Part shown: piece by piece, positions 25,991-36,100 of the stretch
Numbering within the stretch: the first letter of the stretch is position 1
Layout: each line of letters starts with the position of its first letter
Source: Devosia epidermidihirudinis
GTDB lineage: Bacteria > Pseudomonadota > Alphaproteobacteria > Rhizobiales > Devosiaceae
DNA: 64,000 bases
Direction of reading: 5' to 3'
NCBI RefSeq assembly: GCF_000971295.1
Contig: NZ_LANJ01000044.1
Location: 62,001-126,000, forward strand
Notes under the pieces: model-generated
Seen by the model: only the letters and a program-made list of their open reading frames with translations
The model's database searches: none
What the model was told of the DNA's origin: nothing
Translations under genes and position numbers: made by a program

Positions 25991-26067
25991 GTTGCCTCGG
26001 CCCTGCCCCCTCACCCTAGCCCTCTCCCCGGAGGGGCGAGGGGCCGTCTGGTGTTTGGGGAGGCAAC
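25991..26067. repeat. Nested inverted repeat, CCCTC/GAGGG type
   Basis: The outer arms GTTGCCTC (25991-25998) and GAGGCAAC (26060-26067) enclose an inner hairpin CCCTCTCCCC (26020-26029) / GGGGCGAGGG (26033-26042). The core CCCTCACCCTAGCCCTC... belongs to a widespread class of intergenic elements. It lies in the 419-base gap between the divergent mtgA and ispA genes. Confidence 0.7.
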
Positions 26068-26100
26068 GAGCGCGTCTACTACAGTGCTGATCATTCAGTC

Positions 26101-26241
26101 GTCTCCCTCCCCCTTGCGAGGAGGGATCAAGGGTCGGGGCTGCCATGAGCCGAGCGTGGGGAGACATACGCCCATCCTGCTCGATGACGGACTTGGCTTG
26201 GCCAAGCCCTATCTCGCTTCCCTCCCCGCGAGGGGGAGGGA
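26101..26241. repeat. Two further CCCTCC/GGAGGG hairpins before ispA
   Basis: CTCCCTCCCCCTTGCGAGGAGGG (26101-26127 region) and CTTCCCTCCCCGCGAGGGGGAGGGA (26217-26241) are short palindromes of the same style as the element at 25991. Together with it they fill most of the mtgA-ispA gap. I see no other signal in the gap. Similar units occur at 31438 and 63486. Confidence 0.6.
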
Positions 26242-26314
26242 TGTCGACTGATGGTTTGGCGCTTTCACCCACATCCCCTTGCCCGCCCGGCCCCAAACCG
26301 GCTAGCAACGGGCC

Positions 26315-27217
26315 ATGTATGATTTTGCTGCTGACAGTGCCGAGAGTGCCCGCGCCGTGGAAACGGCGATGGAACGGCTGATAACCGCCAACCAGCTTTC
26401 GGGGCCCGGCCCAGCAGCCGACCGGCTGATTGCGGCCATGCGGCATGGCACCCTTGGCGGCGGCAAGCGATTGCGCCCATTGCTGGTGCGCCAGGCGGCC
26501 AATATCTTCAACATACCCGCGCCACAGGCCATTGTGCCCGGCCTCGCCGTCGAAATGATCCATTGCTACTCGCTGATCCACGACGACCTACCCGCCATGG
26601 ACGACGACGACCTACGCCGAGGCCGTCCAACGGTTCACAAGGCCTATGATGACGCCACCGCGATCCTTGCGGGCGATGCCCTGCTGACCCACGCCTTTGG
26701 CCTGCTGGCAGGCGCGGACTGCCACGCCGACCCCGCCGTGCGCATTGCACTGGTGACCGAACTGGTGGCCGGCAGCGGCGCTGGCGGCATGGTGGGCGGG
26801 CAGATGCGCGATATCGAAGGCGAAAAGGGCGGCTTTTCGGGCGACGATATTTCGGTGATGCATTCCATGAAAACCGGCGCCCTGATCCGCGCCAGCGTGC
26901 GCATGGGCGCAATCCTCGGCGGTGCCGATGCGCGGGCGCTGTCGGCACTGACCGCCTATGCCGAAGCGGCCGGGCGGGCCTTCCAGCTGGCCGACGATAT
27001 TCTGGACGTAACCGCGACGCCCGAGAGCATGGGCAAGGCGACGGGCAAGGACGCCGCCGCAGGCAAGCAGACCCTTGTCAGCCAGCTTGGCGTTGAGGGC
27101 GCGCGGGCGCGGCTTACCGAGATCGTCAATCATGCGCTGGGGTGCCTGCGCACTTTTGGTCCCAAGGCCGATGGTCTGCGCGCCACTGCCCGCTACTTCG
27201 CCAGTCGAGAGCACTAG
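26315..27217 (+). CDS. ispA: Farnesyl-diphosphate synthase (polyprenyl synthetase)
   Basis: The product is 300 residues. The first Asp-rich motif is D-D-L-P-A-M-D-D-D-D-L-R-R-G, with the two-residue insertion of bacterial (type II) FPP synthases. The second is D-D-I-L-D. G-G-K-R-L-R-P is the substrate-binding start. It condenses IPP with DMAPP and GPP to farnesyl diphosphate. The next gene starts one base after its stop, so ispA, the MOSC gene and ybaK probably form one operon. Confidence 0.94.
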   Translation: MYDFAADSAESARAVETAMERLITANQLSGPGPAADRLIAAMRHGTLGGGKRLRPLLVRQAANIFNIPAPQAIVPGLAVEMIHCYSLIHDDLPAMDDDDLRRGRPTVHKAYDDATAILAGDALLTHAFGLLAGADCHADPAVRIALVTELVAGSGAGGMVGGQMRDIEGEKGGFSGDDISVMHSMKTGALIRASVRMGAILGGADARALSALTAYAEAAGRAFQLADDILDVTATPESMGKATGKDAAAGKQTLVSQLGVEGARARLTEIVNHALGCLRTFGPKADGLRATARYFASREH

Positions 27218-27218
27218 T

Positions 27219-27854
27219 ATGGCCCGGCTTCTCAGCGTCAATCGCGGGAAGGCAGAACCAATCCCGGCCAAATCGGCGCTGACTGGCATCTACAAACGCG
27301 CCGTCTATGGTCCGGTGCAGATCGACGCGCAGGGTCTGGAGCATGACGCCATCCTCGACCGTCGCCACCATGGCGGGGTGGATCAGGCCATCTACGTCTA
27401 TTGCGCCGATGATTATCTGTGGTGGGCAAATGAACTGGGCCAGCGCATCGAGCCCGGCACCTTTGGCGAAAACCTCACCCTTTCGGGCATAGAAGGGACC
27501 AGCCTTGCCGTGGGCGACCGTCTGGCCATTGGCACGGTGGAACTCGAGGTGACCTCGCACCGCACGCCTTGCATGGTGTTTGCCGCGCGCATGGGCGACC
27601 CCAGATTTGTCAAACGCTTCCATCGCGCCGGCCGGCCCGGTGCCTATTGCCGCGTGCTGAAGGAAGGAAGCCTTGAAGTCGGCATGGCCGTGACGCTGAC
27701 GCCCTATCAGGGCGAGCGCATCACCGTGGCCGAGCTGATGGCGCAGGATGGGGTCCGCGAGATCGACCCCAATTTTATGCGCCGTGCGCTGACCGCCCCT
27801 GTCCACTACAAGATGCGGGCCGATTACGAACATCGCCTCGCCCGCCTGTTTTGA
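27219..27854 (+). CDS. MOSC-domain protein (YiiM-like)
   Basis: The product is 211 residues from the ATG at 27219, one base after the ispA stop. The family core includes L-D-R-R-H-H-G-G-V-D-Q-A, P-G-T-F-G-E-N-L-T and the conserved cysteine in H-R-T-P-C. MOSC proteins bind sulfur or molybdenum cofactor; YiiM relatives reduce N-hydroxylated bases. A cofactor-linked detoxification role is inferred. Confidence 0.88.
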   Translation: MARLLSVNRGKAEPIPAKSALTGIYKRAVYGPVQIDAQGLEHDAILDRRHHGGVDQAIYVYCADDYLWWANELGQRIEPGTFGENLTLSGIEGTSLAVGDRLAIGTVELEVTSHRTPCMVFAARMGDPRFVKRFHRAGRPGAYCRVLKEGSLEVGMAVTLTPYQGERITVAELMAQDGVREIDPNFMRRALTAPVHYKMRADYEHRLARLF

Positions 27855-27864
27855 GAGACCGTTT

Positions 27865-28347
27865 ATGAGCCTTCAATCCGTTCAAGCCGACCTCGCCGCC
27901 CGCGCCCCAGACCTTGTCGTAGAGGTCACCGAGGCCTCCACCGCCACCGTACAGCTGGCCGCCGACGTGCATGGCGTCGAGCCCGGCCAGATCGCCAAGA
28001 CCTTGTGCATTCGCGTCAAAGATGAGGAATTCCTGCTGGTGACGCGGGGCGATGCCCGGCTCGACAACGCCAAGTCGAAGGCCGCTCTGGGTGGCCGCCC
28101 GCGCATGCTCGGTGCCGAGGATGTGCTGCGGCTGACCAGCCACCAGGTGGGCGGGGTTTGCCCCTTCGGCCTGCCCGCGCCGCTGCCGATCTATCTCGAT
28201 GTCTCGCTCAAGATTTATGATCTGGTGATCCCGGCTGGTGGCGACACTCACGCCTCGGTGCGGCTGAGCGTCGACCGGCTTGCCGAACTCTGCGGCAGTA
28301 GATGGGTCGATGCCTGCCAGCAACCAGCAGACGTCGAAACGGTTTAA
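27865..28347 (+). CDS. YbaK/EbsC-family aminoacyl-tRNA deacylase
   Basis: The product is 160 residues. The family features are I-A-K-T-L-C, the G-D-A-R-L-D segment, and G-G-V-C-P-F-G-L-P, the loop typical of YbaK/ProX deacylases. These enzymes clear mischarged tRNA (for example Ala- or Cys-tRNA-Pro). It starts 10 bases after the MOSC gene and is likely co-transcribed. The exact substrate is not readable from sequence. Confidence 0.87.
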   Translation: MSLQSVQADLAARAPDLVVEVTEASTATVQLAADVHGVEPGQIAKTLCIRVKDEEFLLVTRGDARLDNAKSKAALGGRPRMLGAEDVLRLTSHQVGGVCPFGLPAPLPIYLDVSLKIYDLVIPAGGDTHASVRLSVDRLAELCGSRWVDACQQPADVETV

Positions 28348-28377
28348 CTGACACTCACGCGTCACAAGGAGGCCAGT

Positions 28378-28737
28378 ATGCTCGCAGTGCTGATCGTTGT
28401 CACCGCCATCAACGCGCTCGTCTCGACGGGCTTTTCCGTTGCGGCCGTGTTCTTCCCCGCCTTCATCGTGCGCGGTGGTGAGCGATCGCATACGGCGCGG
28501 GTGCTGGCCTATTACGGCCTCGCCCGCTCGGTTTCGCTGCTGCTGATCGTGCTTTGGGCCGCCTTCCGCATCGACACAACGGCCCTGCTCTGGCTGGGCA
28601 CCCTGGCCGGCCTGATCCAGCTCGGCGACGCCGCCATCGGCACGCAAACCGGCGACCAGTTCAAGATCTGGGGACCACTGGGCCTGGGCGTGGTGCAGCT
28701 GGCCGTGGTGTTGCTGGCGTTTCTGTTTGGGGCCTAG
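28378..28737 (+). CDS. Small four-helix membrane protein of unknown function
   Basis: The product is 119 residues, with a strong AAGGAGG site before the ATG. Four hydrophobic helices are visible (about 2-30, 43-64, 66-82 and 96-117). It is 30 bases downstream of ybaK and convergent with the DUF4037 gene. It resembles small DoxX-sized or DUF4267-type membrane proteins in length, but I cannot assign a family. Confidence 0.7.
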   Translation: MLAVLIVVTAINALVSTGFSVAAVFFPAFIVRGGERSHTARVLAYYGLARSVSLLLIVLWAAFRIDTTALLWLGTLAGLIQLGDAAIGTQTGDQFKIWGPLGLGVVQLAVVLLAFLFGA

Positions 28738-28741
28738 CCGA

Positions 28742-29809
28742 TCAGGCCATAAGCGCTGCCATCATCCTCTGCGCTGCAGCAGGGTCTTCGAGGACGGGCG
28801 TCAGGTCGGTGACTTGATCCAGCGCACCGGTGACTGGCAGGGCTTTGATCGTGGGATCTTCAATGCCCGCCAGACTTGCGGCTACAAGATCATCGGCGTT
28901 TATCGTGGTGAAGGGGCGCTCGTGATAGGGTCCCAGAACCGGCTCAGACGAGGCGCCTATGCCATCAGCAAGCTGTCGCCTGGCGAGGAGCATGTAGGCC
29001 GCTGCCAGTGCGTTGCCGCGCTCTTCCCAAGCTTGCGCCGAAAGGGCCTGCTCTAGAAGCGGCGAGAGACTTGCCGCGAGGGGGAGCTTGCTGAAGGCGC
29101 TGCCGAACCATTTGGAATAGGGCGCATAGCGGCGTTCCAGCAGGAAGCTCATCCGCATGATATCCCGCACCAGCCGGGCGGCGATGACGCGTGAGCCGAG
29201 ATCGTCACCCACCTGGCCGGCGCGACCAACAAACGCCTGTTCCTCGGCAATCCGCCGCCATTGGCAGGCGATTTTGTAGAGCCAGATATCGTTGGGGAAA
29301 TACGCCAGCGCCTCGCGCAACTGGGTCAGCCGCTTGTCGTCATCATGAAACACCGCGCCGCTGGTGAACGCCAGAAGCCGCTGCTCGGGTAGGCCAAGCC
29401 ACTGCAATGAGTTGAGGTTGACGCCGTCGATGGCCAGCATCCGGCGCAGCGTGGCTTCAGTCGTGTGGATTTCGAGCCCATGCTCGATTGCTCCGACCGC
29501 ACCGTCGCCACTCGCCGCCGGGTGGGGTCGATTGCGCCATCCAATCGGCTCACCCAAAAACTCTGTTGGGGCTATCGCGGTGAAGTCGCGGACCAGACGG
29601 TGCCCATATGTGCCAAAGGCATCGCGGGTGACAAAGATATGCACCCGCGGGCCCCAATTGTGGTCCCGCGAGGTCTCGTCATCAAAACCCAAAAGCTCTG
29701 ATCCGTAGCCGATCAGCGCAGCAGCATGGGACAGTTCCGGGGCAACCGCATTCAACCAGGGCCGAACTATCTCACCGTAGAAGCGACGCGATAGCTCGAT
29801 GCCCTGCAT
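28742..29809 (-). CDS. DUF4037 nucleotidyltransferase-like protein
   Basis: The product is 355 residues. The N-terminal G-Y-G-S-E-L-L-G-F-D-D-E-T-S-R-D-H-N-W (about residues 34-52) is the G-S...D-x-S-x-D-H nucleotidyltransferase core of DUF4037 proteins. A helical C-terminal part follows, similar to kanamycin-nucleotidyltransferase-like folds. It starts 7 bases after the ispG stop, so it is read with ispG. No isoprenoid function is known for the family; the link may be only positional. Confidence 0.8.
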   Translation of the reverse strand: MQGIELSRRFYGEIVRPWLNAVAPELSHAAALIGYGSELLGFDDETSRDHNWGPRVHIFVTRDAFGTYGHRLVRDFTAIAPTEFLGEPIGWRNRPHPAASGDGAVGAIEHGLEIHTTEATLRRMLAIDGVNLNSLQWLGLPEQRLLAFTSGAVFHDDDKRLTQLREALAYFPNDIWLYKIACQWRRIAEEQAFVGRAGQVGDDLGSRVIAARLVRDIMRMSFLLERRYAPYSKWFGSAFSKLPLAASLSPLLEQALSAQAWEERGNALAAAYMLLARRQLADGIGASSEPVLGPYHERPFTTINADDLVAASLAGIEDPTIKALPVTGALDQVTDLTPVLEDPAAAQRMMAALMA

Positions 29810-29816
29810 GCCCGTT

Positions 29817-31058
29817 TCACTCCGCTGCGGTCTTTTGCCCGGTGCCGAATTTGCGCTCGATATAGTCGGCCACCATCACCTTGAACTGGTCGGCCACATC
29901 GGCGCCGCGCAGGGTGGTGGCTTTTTCACCGTCGATGAAGACGGGGGCGGCGGGGGTTTCGCCGGTGCCGGGGAGCGAGATGCCGATATTGGCGTGCTTG
30001 CTTTCGCCGGGACCATTGACGATGCAGCCCATAACAGCGACCGAGAGTGTCTCAACGCCTGGATAGCGCTCTTTCCAGTCAGGCATCGAGGCCGTCAGGT
30101 GATCCTGAATATCCTTGGCCAGATGCTGGAAGGTGTTCGAGGTAGTGCGGCCACAGCCGGGGCATGCGGCAACCACGGGCAGGAACTGCCGAAAGCCCAT
30201 GGTCTGCAGCAATTCCTGCGCGACCTTGACCTCGGTGGTGCGATCGCCGCCCGGCTCGGGCGTCAGCGAGATGCGGATGGTGTCGCCAATGCCCTGCTGC
30301 ATCAGAATGCCCAAAGCCGCCGAGGACGCGACGACACCCTTGGTGCCCATGCCCGCTTCGGTCAGCCCCAGATGGAGCGCGTAATCGCAGCGCGCCGCCA
30401 GGTCCTGATAGACCGCGATCAGATGCTGAACGTCGGAGACTTTGGTGGAGAGGATGATCCGGTCGCGTCCCATGCCGAGTTCTTCGGCGCGGGCTGCACT
30501 GAGCAGGGCCGACTGGATGATCGCCTCGCGCTGCACGGCGGACGCAGAGATTGGCGCGGCAGACGCGGCGTTTTCGTCCATCAGCTTGGTCAGCAATTCC
30601 TCGTCGAGCGAACCCCAGTTCACCCCGATACGGACCGGCTTGTTGTATTTGTTGGCAATCTCGATCAGCGTCGAAAACTGCGTATCGCGCTTGGCCTTAA
30701 AGCCCACATTGCCCGGATTGATGCGATACTTGGCCAAGGCTTCGGCGCAGGCCGGGTGATCGGTGAGCAGCTTGTGGCCGATATAGTGGAAATCACCCAC
30801 CAGCGGCACGTCATAGCCCATGAAGGCCAGCCGGTCGCGAATGATCGGGACGGCGGCGGCAGATTCGTCGCGATCCACGGTAATGCGGACAATTTCAGAG
30901 CCCGCCCGGGCAAGCTGCATGACCTGTTTGACCGTCGCGTCAATGTCGGCCGTATCGGTATTGGTCATCGATTGGACGACAACGGGCGCCCCGCCACCGA
31001 CGCGTACGCCGCCAACATCCACACCCACCGATTGCCTGCGCGTCGCCGGACCCGACAT
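29817..31058 (-). CDS. ispG: 4-hydroxy-3-methylbut-2-enyl-diphosphate synthase
   Basis: The product is 413 residues from M-S-G-P-A-T-R (ATG at 31058), with an AGAGGTG site upstream. The TIM-barrel part begins [13 protein letters not shown]. The C-terminal 4Fe-4S cysteines are in A-C-P-G-C-G-R-T and [11 protein letters not shown]. It is the penultimate enzyme of the MEP isoprenoid pathway and feeds ispA at 26315. DUF4037 follows in the same unit. Confidence 0.96.
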   Translation of the reverse strand: MSGPATRRQSVGVDVGGVRVGGGAPVVVQSMTNTDTADIDATVKQVMQLARAGSEIVRITVDRDESAAAVPIIRDRLAFMGYDVPLVGDFHYIGHKLLTDHPACAEALAKYRINPGNVGFKAKRDTQFSTLIEIANKYNKPVRIGVNWGSLDEELLTKLMDENAASAAPISASAVQREAIIQSALLSAARAEELGMGRDRIILSTKVSDVQHLIAVYQDLAARCDYALHLGLTEAGMGTKGVVASSAALGILMQQGIGDTIRISLTPEPGGDRTTEVKVAQELLQTMGFRQFLPVVAACPGCGRTTSNTFQHLAKDIQDHLTASMPDWKERYPGVETLSVAVMGCIVNGPGESKHANIGISLPGTGETPAAPVFIDGEKATTLRGADVADQFKVMVADYIERKFGTGQKTAAE

Positions 31059-31197
31059 GAAACACCTCTGTTGCTGACGCAGAAATAGGCCGCCGAGCCT
31101 ATCGGCGCAATGTTTCTGATTGATGATAGCGCAAAGGTGTCGTTTGGGCGCAGGCTCACCCGTCGTATGGTACAAACCACCATCACGGAGCGCAGCG

Positions 31198-31410
31198 ATG
31201 TCTTTCCAGGCCTATCTCGACAATATCGAAAAGCAGACCGGCGTTACGCCCGACCAGTTCATCGCCCTGGCCACCGAGAAGGGCTTTACCAAATCTGGCA
31301 CCAAGGCCACCCCGATCACCGATTGGCTGAAGGCCGATTATGGGCTGGGGCACGGCCATGCCATGGCGATCGTAAAGCTATTGCGCGAGCGCGGCGGGTT
31401 GGTGAGTTAG
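31198..31410 (+). CDS. DUF4287 small protein
   Basis: The product is 70 residues, with GGAG 8 bases before the ATG at 31198. The pattern [10 protein letters not shown], then [20 protein letters not shown], is the DUF4287 family. These proteins are small, helical and of unknown role. It is divergent from ispG across 139 bases with no other visible feature. Confidence 0.82.
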   Translation: MSFQAYLDNIEKQTGVTPDQFIALATEKGFTKSGTKATPITDWLKADYGLGHGHAMAIVKLLRERGGLVS

Positions 31411-31437
31411 GTTTTTAGCCCAGGCGGCGGGTGGGGT

Positions 31438-31485
31438 GAGAAGGAAGCATACCCTCTCCTGGCCTCCCCCTCCAAAGGGGGAGTA
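31438..31485. repeat. CTCCCCCT/AGGGGGAG hairpin element
   Basis: CTCCCCCTCC-AAA-GGGGGAG lies between the DUF4287 and DUF1232 genes. It is of the same style as elements at 25991, 26101, 26217 and 63486. The rest of this 176-base gap shows nothing else. Confidence 0.55.
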
Positions 31486-31586
31486 ACAGAGCTGTGGGCT
31501 GGCGAGGCATCGGGCCAAAACAACCATCCCCAACAATGTGATCGCCCCCACCTTGAACCGAAACCGGGCGGGACCATTTATCAGTC

Positions 31587-31889
31587 ATGATGAAAATGCT
31601 CCTCCCCCGCCTCGTCCTCTTCCGCAAAGAAGTCGTCCAGCTCTGGAAGGCCTTTTTCGCGCGCGAGACCCCGCTCTACCTCAAGGCAGCAACGCTGTTT
31701 GCGGCGTTCTATCTGATCAACCCGATGGACATCATTCCCGATGTGCTGCCGGTGATTGGTTGGGTGGATGATTTGATCCTGGTGCCGTTGATGGTCAGCT
31801 GGATCGTGAGCCGCCTGCCCATTCCGGTGAGGGCCGATATGCGCGAGCGCAATGGCCAGACCATTGATGGCAGCGCGCGCCGCCTCTGA
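31587..31889 (+). CDS. YkvA-family (DUF1232) membrane protein
   Basis: The product is 100 residues; two adjacent ATG codons at 31587 and 31590 are possible, with no clear ribosome-binding site. The DUF1232 core is Y-L-I-N-P-M-D-I-I-P-D-V-L-P-V-I-G-W-V-D-D, followed by a hydrophobic helix. These small inner-membrane proteins are widespread and of unknown function. Confidence 0.87.
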   Translation: MMKMLLPRLVLFRKEVVQLWKAFFARETPLYLKAATLFAAFYLINPMDIIPDVLPVIGWVDDLILVPLMVSWIVSRLPIPVRADMRERNGQTIDGSARRL

Positions 31890-31974
31890 CAAAGCTGGGT
31901 AAAGTGTTCAGACCGCTAAAATTTTATCCAGTGATGAACTGATCTTTAGCGCCTGACGTCCTAAGGCTTCCCCC

Positions 31975-33186
31975 ATGGACGACACGCTGCCCAGAATTGC
32001 TCTCAACCTGATTGGTCCCGGCCTGATTGCAGTGCTGGGGCTTGGCTTTTTGTGGGCCTGGCTGCTGGAGCGTAAGCGGCATTATTTACTGGCACTAACG
32101 GCGGCTTGCCTGTTGTTCGGCGTCGGCATTGCGAGCCAGGTTTTGGCCGTGCCGCGTGACAATGGCTATAACTCCTTTGTTTCCAATATTTTCTATACCT
32201 CTGCCGTGCTGGCAGTTGGCTGGGGTCTGTTGCGCCGGTCCGGGCGCACCCCCAATCCATTGATTGGGCTGGCCATTTTGCTCCTGTCGAGCGGGATGAT
32301 CTGGTTTTTCTACTATGTCGACCCCAACCTGAGCGCGCGCGTCTATGTCCAGAATTTCGGCTTCGGCGCCATTCTGTTGCTGACTGCGATAAACCTGCGC
32401 GAACTTGCAATGGGACGCCTGGTCGACCGCGTCCTGTTTTGGGCGCTGTTAGTCTTTTCGGTCCACTTTTTCCCCCGCACCATCTTGACCGTCACGCCCT
32501 CAACCATGGTCGATGGACGGGCGTTTGGCGCGAGCCTGTTCTGGCAGGTGATGCAATTGTCATTGGCCGTTCTCGGCGCGGCTTTGGTGCTGTCCATGCT
32601 GATGGCGGCTCTATCTGACATCATCGAGGACATGCGCAGCGAGCGCGATACGGACGTGCTGACGGGGCTGCGCAATCGCCGCAGCTTTGACGACGATATG
32701 CGCGCCCTGCCCATACGCGCCGGTGCGCCCCTGCCCACCCTGATCCTCTGCGACCTCGACTACTTCAAGCAGGTCAACGACCAACACGGTCATGGCGTGG
32801 GCGACGCGGTGCTGCGCGACTTTGGAACGCTGCTCACGGCCAATATGCGCGGGGCTGACAAGGTGTATCGCATTGGCGGCGAAGAGTTCGCCACGATCGT
32901 GCCCGGCGACGTCAGTGACGCCCGCAGACTCGTCGAACGGCTGCAAGGCGCTTTGACCGACGCCAATTTCCCCCTGCCCGACGACATGCCGATCACCGCC
33001 AGCTTTGGTGGCGCCACCCGCCTGGAGCGCGAAGGCTTTCAGGCCTGGTTCGATCGCGCTGATGCGGCCCTCTACGCGTCCAAACAACAGGGCCGCGACC
33101 GCGCCGTGTTTGCTGAAGATCAGGCCACAAAAACAAAAACCCAGGATGACGATGATCACCCTGGGCTGATTGTTGCGCGAGCTTAA
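31975..33186 (+). CDS. Membrane diguanylate cyclase (GGDEF)
   Basis: The product is 403 residues. About six membrane helices cover residues 10-215, then a GGDEF domain with L-C-D-L-D-Y-F-K, the active site G-G-E-E-F, and an inhibitory site R-G-A-D exactly five residues before it. Active cyclic-di-GMP synthesis with feedback control is predicted. The acidic/Lys tail after about 380 overlaps DNA that encodes the terminator of the convergent pyc gene. It is the second such cyclase in the window. Confidence 0.9.
   Translation: MDDTLPRIALNLIGPGLIAVLGLGFLWAWLLERKRHYLLALTAACLLFGVGIASQVLAVPRDNGYNSFVSNIFYTSAVLAVGWGLLRRSGRTPNPLIGLAILLLSSGMIWFFYYVDPNLSARVYVQNFGFGAILLLTAINLRELAMGRLVDRVLFWALLVFSVHFFPRTILTVTPSTMVDGRAFGASLFWQVMQLSLAVLGAALVLSMLMAALSDIIEDMRSERDTDVLTGLRNRRSFDDDMRALPIRAGAPLPTLILCDLDYFKQVNDQHGHGVGDAVLRDFGTLLTANMRGADKVYRIGGEEFATIVPGDVSDARRLVERLQGALTDANFPLPDDMPITASFGGATRLEREGFQAWFDRADAALYASKQQGRDRAVFAEDQATKTKTQDDDDHPGLIVARA
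33128..33165 (-). terminator. pyc: Intrinsic terminator of pyc inside the GGDEF coding end
   Basis: On the minus strand, CCCAGG (33165-33160) pairs with CCTGGG (33145-33140), with extra TGA/TCA pairing inside, followed by TTTTTGTTTTTG. It lies within the last 20 codons of the convergent cyclase gene. Confidence 0.82.
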
Positions 33187-33192
33187 CAGCTC

Positions 33193-36100
33193 CTATTCGA
33201 AGCGGACCAGCAAGTCCTTGGCGTCGATCTGGTCGCCCGGCTTGATCAGGAGCTCGGCGACGACGCCGTCCGCCTCCGCATGAATGGCCGTTTCCATCTT
33301 CATGGCTTCAATCGAGCACAGCACGTCACCGGCCATAACTTTCTGGCCTTCCTTGACGTTGAGCGTGGAAATCACACCCGGCATTGGGGCGCCAACCTGC
33401 TTGGTATCACCCAGCACCGCCTTGGCGCGAACCTTGACCTCGCCGACCTTGAGACGATCGGGAACCTGAATGGTGCGTGGCTGACCGTTGAGGTCGAAGA
33501 AAACGCGCACTTCGCCCTTATCGTTGGTTGGCGCGCGACCGAGATATTGCAGAACCAGCGTCTTGCCCTTCTCGATGTCGATGAACAGCTCGTCGCCTTC
33601 ATCAAGACCGTAGAAATAGACCGGCGTTGGCAGCACTTCGGTGGGGCCGTAGCGATCCTGGGTCTTTTCGAAATCCGAGAAGACCTTTGGATACATGAGG
33701 TAGGACGCGAGGCGGAAATCGTCGATCTCGTGACCGACTTCTTCTTCGACCTTCTTGCGCTCGGCTTCGAGGTCGACATCCTTCAGGTAGGAGCCCGGAC
33801 GTTCGGTAAGGGCAGTCTTGCCCTTGAGCACCTTCTTTTGCAGCGCCTGCGGGAAACCGCCGGGGGGCTGGCCGAGATCGCCGGCAAAGAAGCCGACAAC
33901 CGAATCCGGGAAGGCGATGTCGCGGTTGGGATCTTCCACGTCGGAACGAGTGAGACCGGCCGAGACCATGGCCAAGGCCATGTCGCCGACAACCTTGGAG
34001 CTTGGCGTGACCTTGACGATATCGCCGAACATCTGGTTGACGTCGGCATAGGTCTGAGCGACCTCGTGCCAGCGGGTTTCAAGACCCAGCGAGCGGGCCT
34101 GTTCCTTGAGATTGGTGAATTGGCCACCGGGCATTTCGTGCAGATAGACTTCCGAAGCGCCGCCCTTGAGATCGCTCTCAAAGGCGCGGTACTGCGTGCG
34201 CACGGCCTCCCAATAGAAGGACAGCTGGCGGATTGCCTTGGCGTCGAGCTGGGGATCGCGATCGCCATCGGCGAGGGCCGCAACGAGCGACCCGAGAGTT
34301 GGCTGGCTGGTGGTGCCGGAAAGGGCATCCATGGCCGCATCGACCGCGTCGACACCGGCTTCGACAGCCGCGAGAACGGTGGCCGAGGCCACGCCCGAGG
34401 TATCATGGGTGTGGAGGTGGATCGGCAGGCCGATTTCCTCTTTCAGCGTCGCGATGAGCTTTTTGGCAGCAGCAGGCTTGAGCAGGCCCGCCATGTCCTT
34501 GAGCCCCAGTACGTGTGCGCCAGCGGCTTCTAGTTCCTTGGCCAAGGCCACGTAGTATTTCAGGTCATACTTGGCGCGATCAGGATCGAGCAGATCGCCG
34601 GTGTAGCAAACCACACCCTCGGCAACCTTGCCCTCTTCGATGACCGCGTCGAGCGAGACGCGCATGTTCTCGACCCAGTTGAGGCAATCGAAGACGCGGA
34701 AAATGTCGACGCCGCCCTTGGCCGCTTGGCTGACGAAGAACTTGACCACATTGTCCGGATAATTGGTGTAGCCAACGCCGTTCGAGCCGCGCAGCAACAT
34801 CTGGGTCAGAATATTCGGCGCGCCTTCGCGCACTTTGGCCAGACGTTCCCACGGATCTTCATTGAGGAAGCGCATCGACACGTCGAACGTCGCCCCGCCC
34901 CAGCATTCAAGGCTGAACAGGTTCGGCAATCCGCGCGAATAGGCCTCGGCAATGCGGGTGATGTCGAAGCTGCGCATACGCGTCGCCAGCAGCGACTGGT
35001 GCGCATCGCGCATCGTCGTGTCGGTGAACAGCACGCGCTTTTGCGCCTTCATCCAGTCGGCAAGCGCCTTGGGGCCATCACGATCGAGAATCTGGCGGCT
35101 GCCATTGATGTCGGCAAGCACGGGGAATTCCGGAACGATGGGCGCGGCGGCATCTGCCGGTGGCTTTGGCCGGTCGCGCACTTCGGGGTGCCCGTTGACG
35201 GTGACGTCGGCGATGTAGCTAAGGAGCTTCGTCGCGCGATCCTTGCGCGGCTTGAAGTTGAACAGCTCCGGCGTCGTATCGATGAAGCGCGTCGTATAGC
35301 GGTTCTCAACAAAATCGGGGTGCGTGATGATGTTCTCAAGGAACGCCAGATTGGTCGAGACGCCGCGAATACGGAACTCGCGCAGGGCGCGGTGCATACG
35401 GGCAATCGCTTCCTCGGCGGTCGGAGCCCAGCAGGTGACTTTTTCCAGCAGCGGATCATAAAAGCGGGTGATGACTGCGCCTGCATAGGCCGTGCCACCA
35501 TCAAGACGCACACCGAAACCGGTCGCGCCGCGATAGGCGGTGATGCGGCCGTAATCGGGAATGAAGTTGTGCTCGGGATCTTCGGTGGTGACGCGGCACT
35601 GGATCGCGTTGCCGTTGAGGTGGATATCCTGCTGCAACGGAACCCCGGACTCTGGCGTACCTATCACGGCGCCGTCGAGCAGATGGATCTGCGCCTTGAC
35701 GATGTCGATCCCCGTCACCTCTTCAGTGACGGTATGCTCGACCTGAATGCGCGGGTTCACCTCGATGAAGTAGAACTTGTCAGTGTCGGCATCCATCAGG
35801 AATTCGACGGTGCCCGCGCCACGATAATTGGCGGCATTACCGAGGCGGACGGCTGCGTCGGTCAGGTCCTTGCGGACGGCGTCGCTGAGATAGGGCGCGG
35901 GGGCGCGCTCGACGACCTTCTGATTGCGGCGCTGCACCGAGCAATCGCGCTCGTACAGATGCACCAGATTGCCATGATCGTCGCCGATCAGCTGCACTTC
36001 GACGTGGCGGGCGCGCTCGACCAGCTTTTCGAGATACATCTCGTCCTTGCCGAAGGCCGCCTTGGCTTCGCGCTTGCCTTCGGACACTTCCGACAGCAGG

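Noticed and set aside
25991..26241. CRISPR-like repeat array
   Set aside because: The palindromes differ in sequence and spacing, with no constant repeat-spacer unit and no cas genes.
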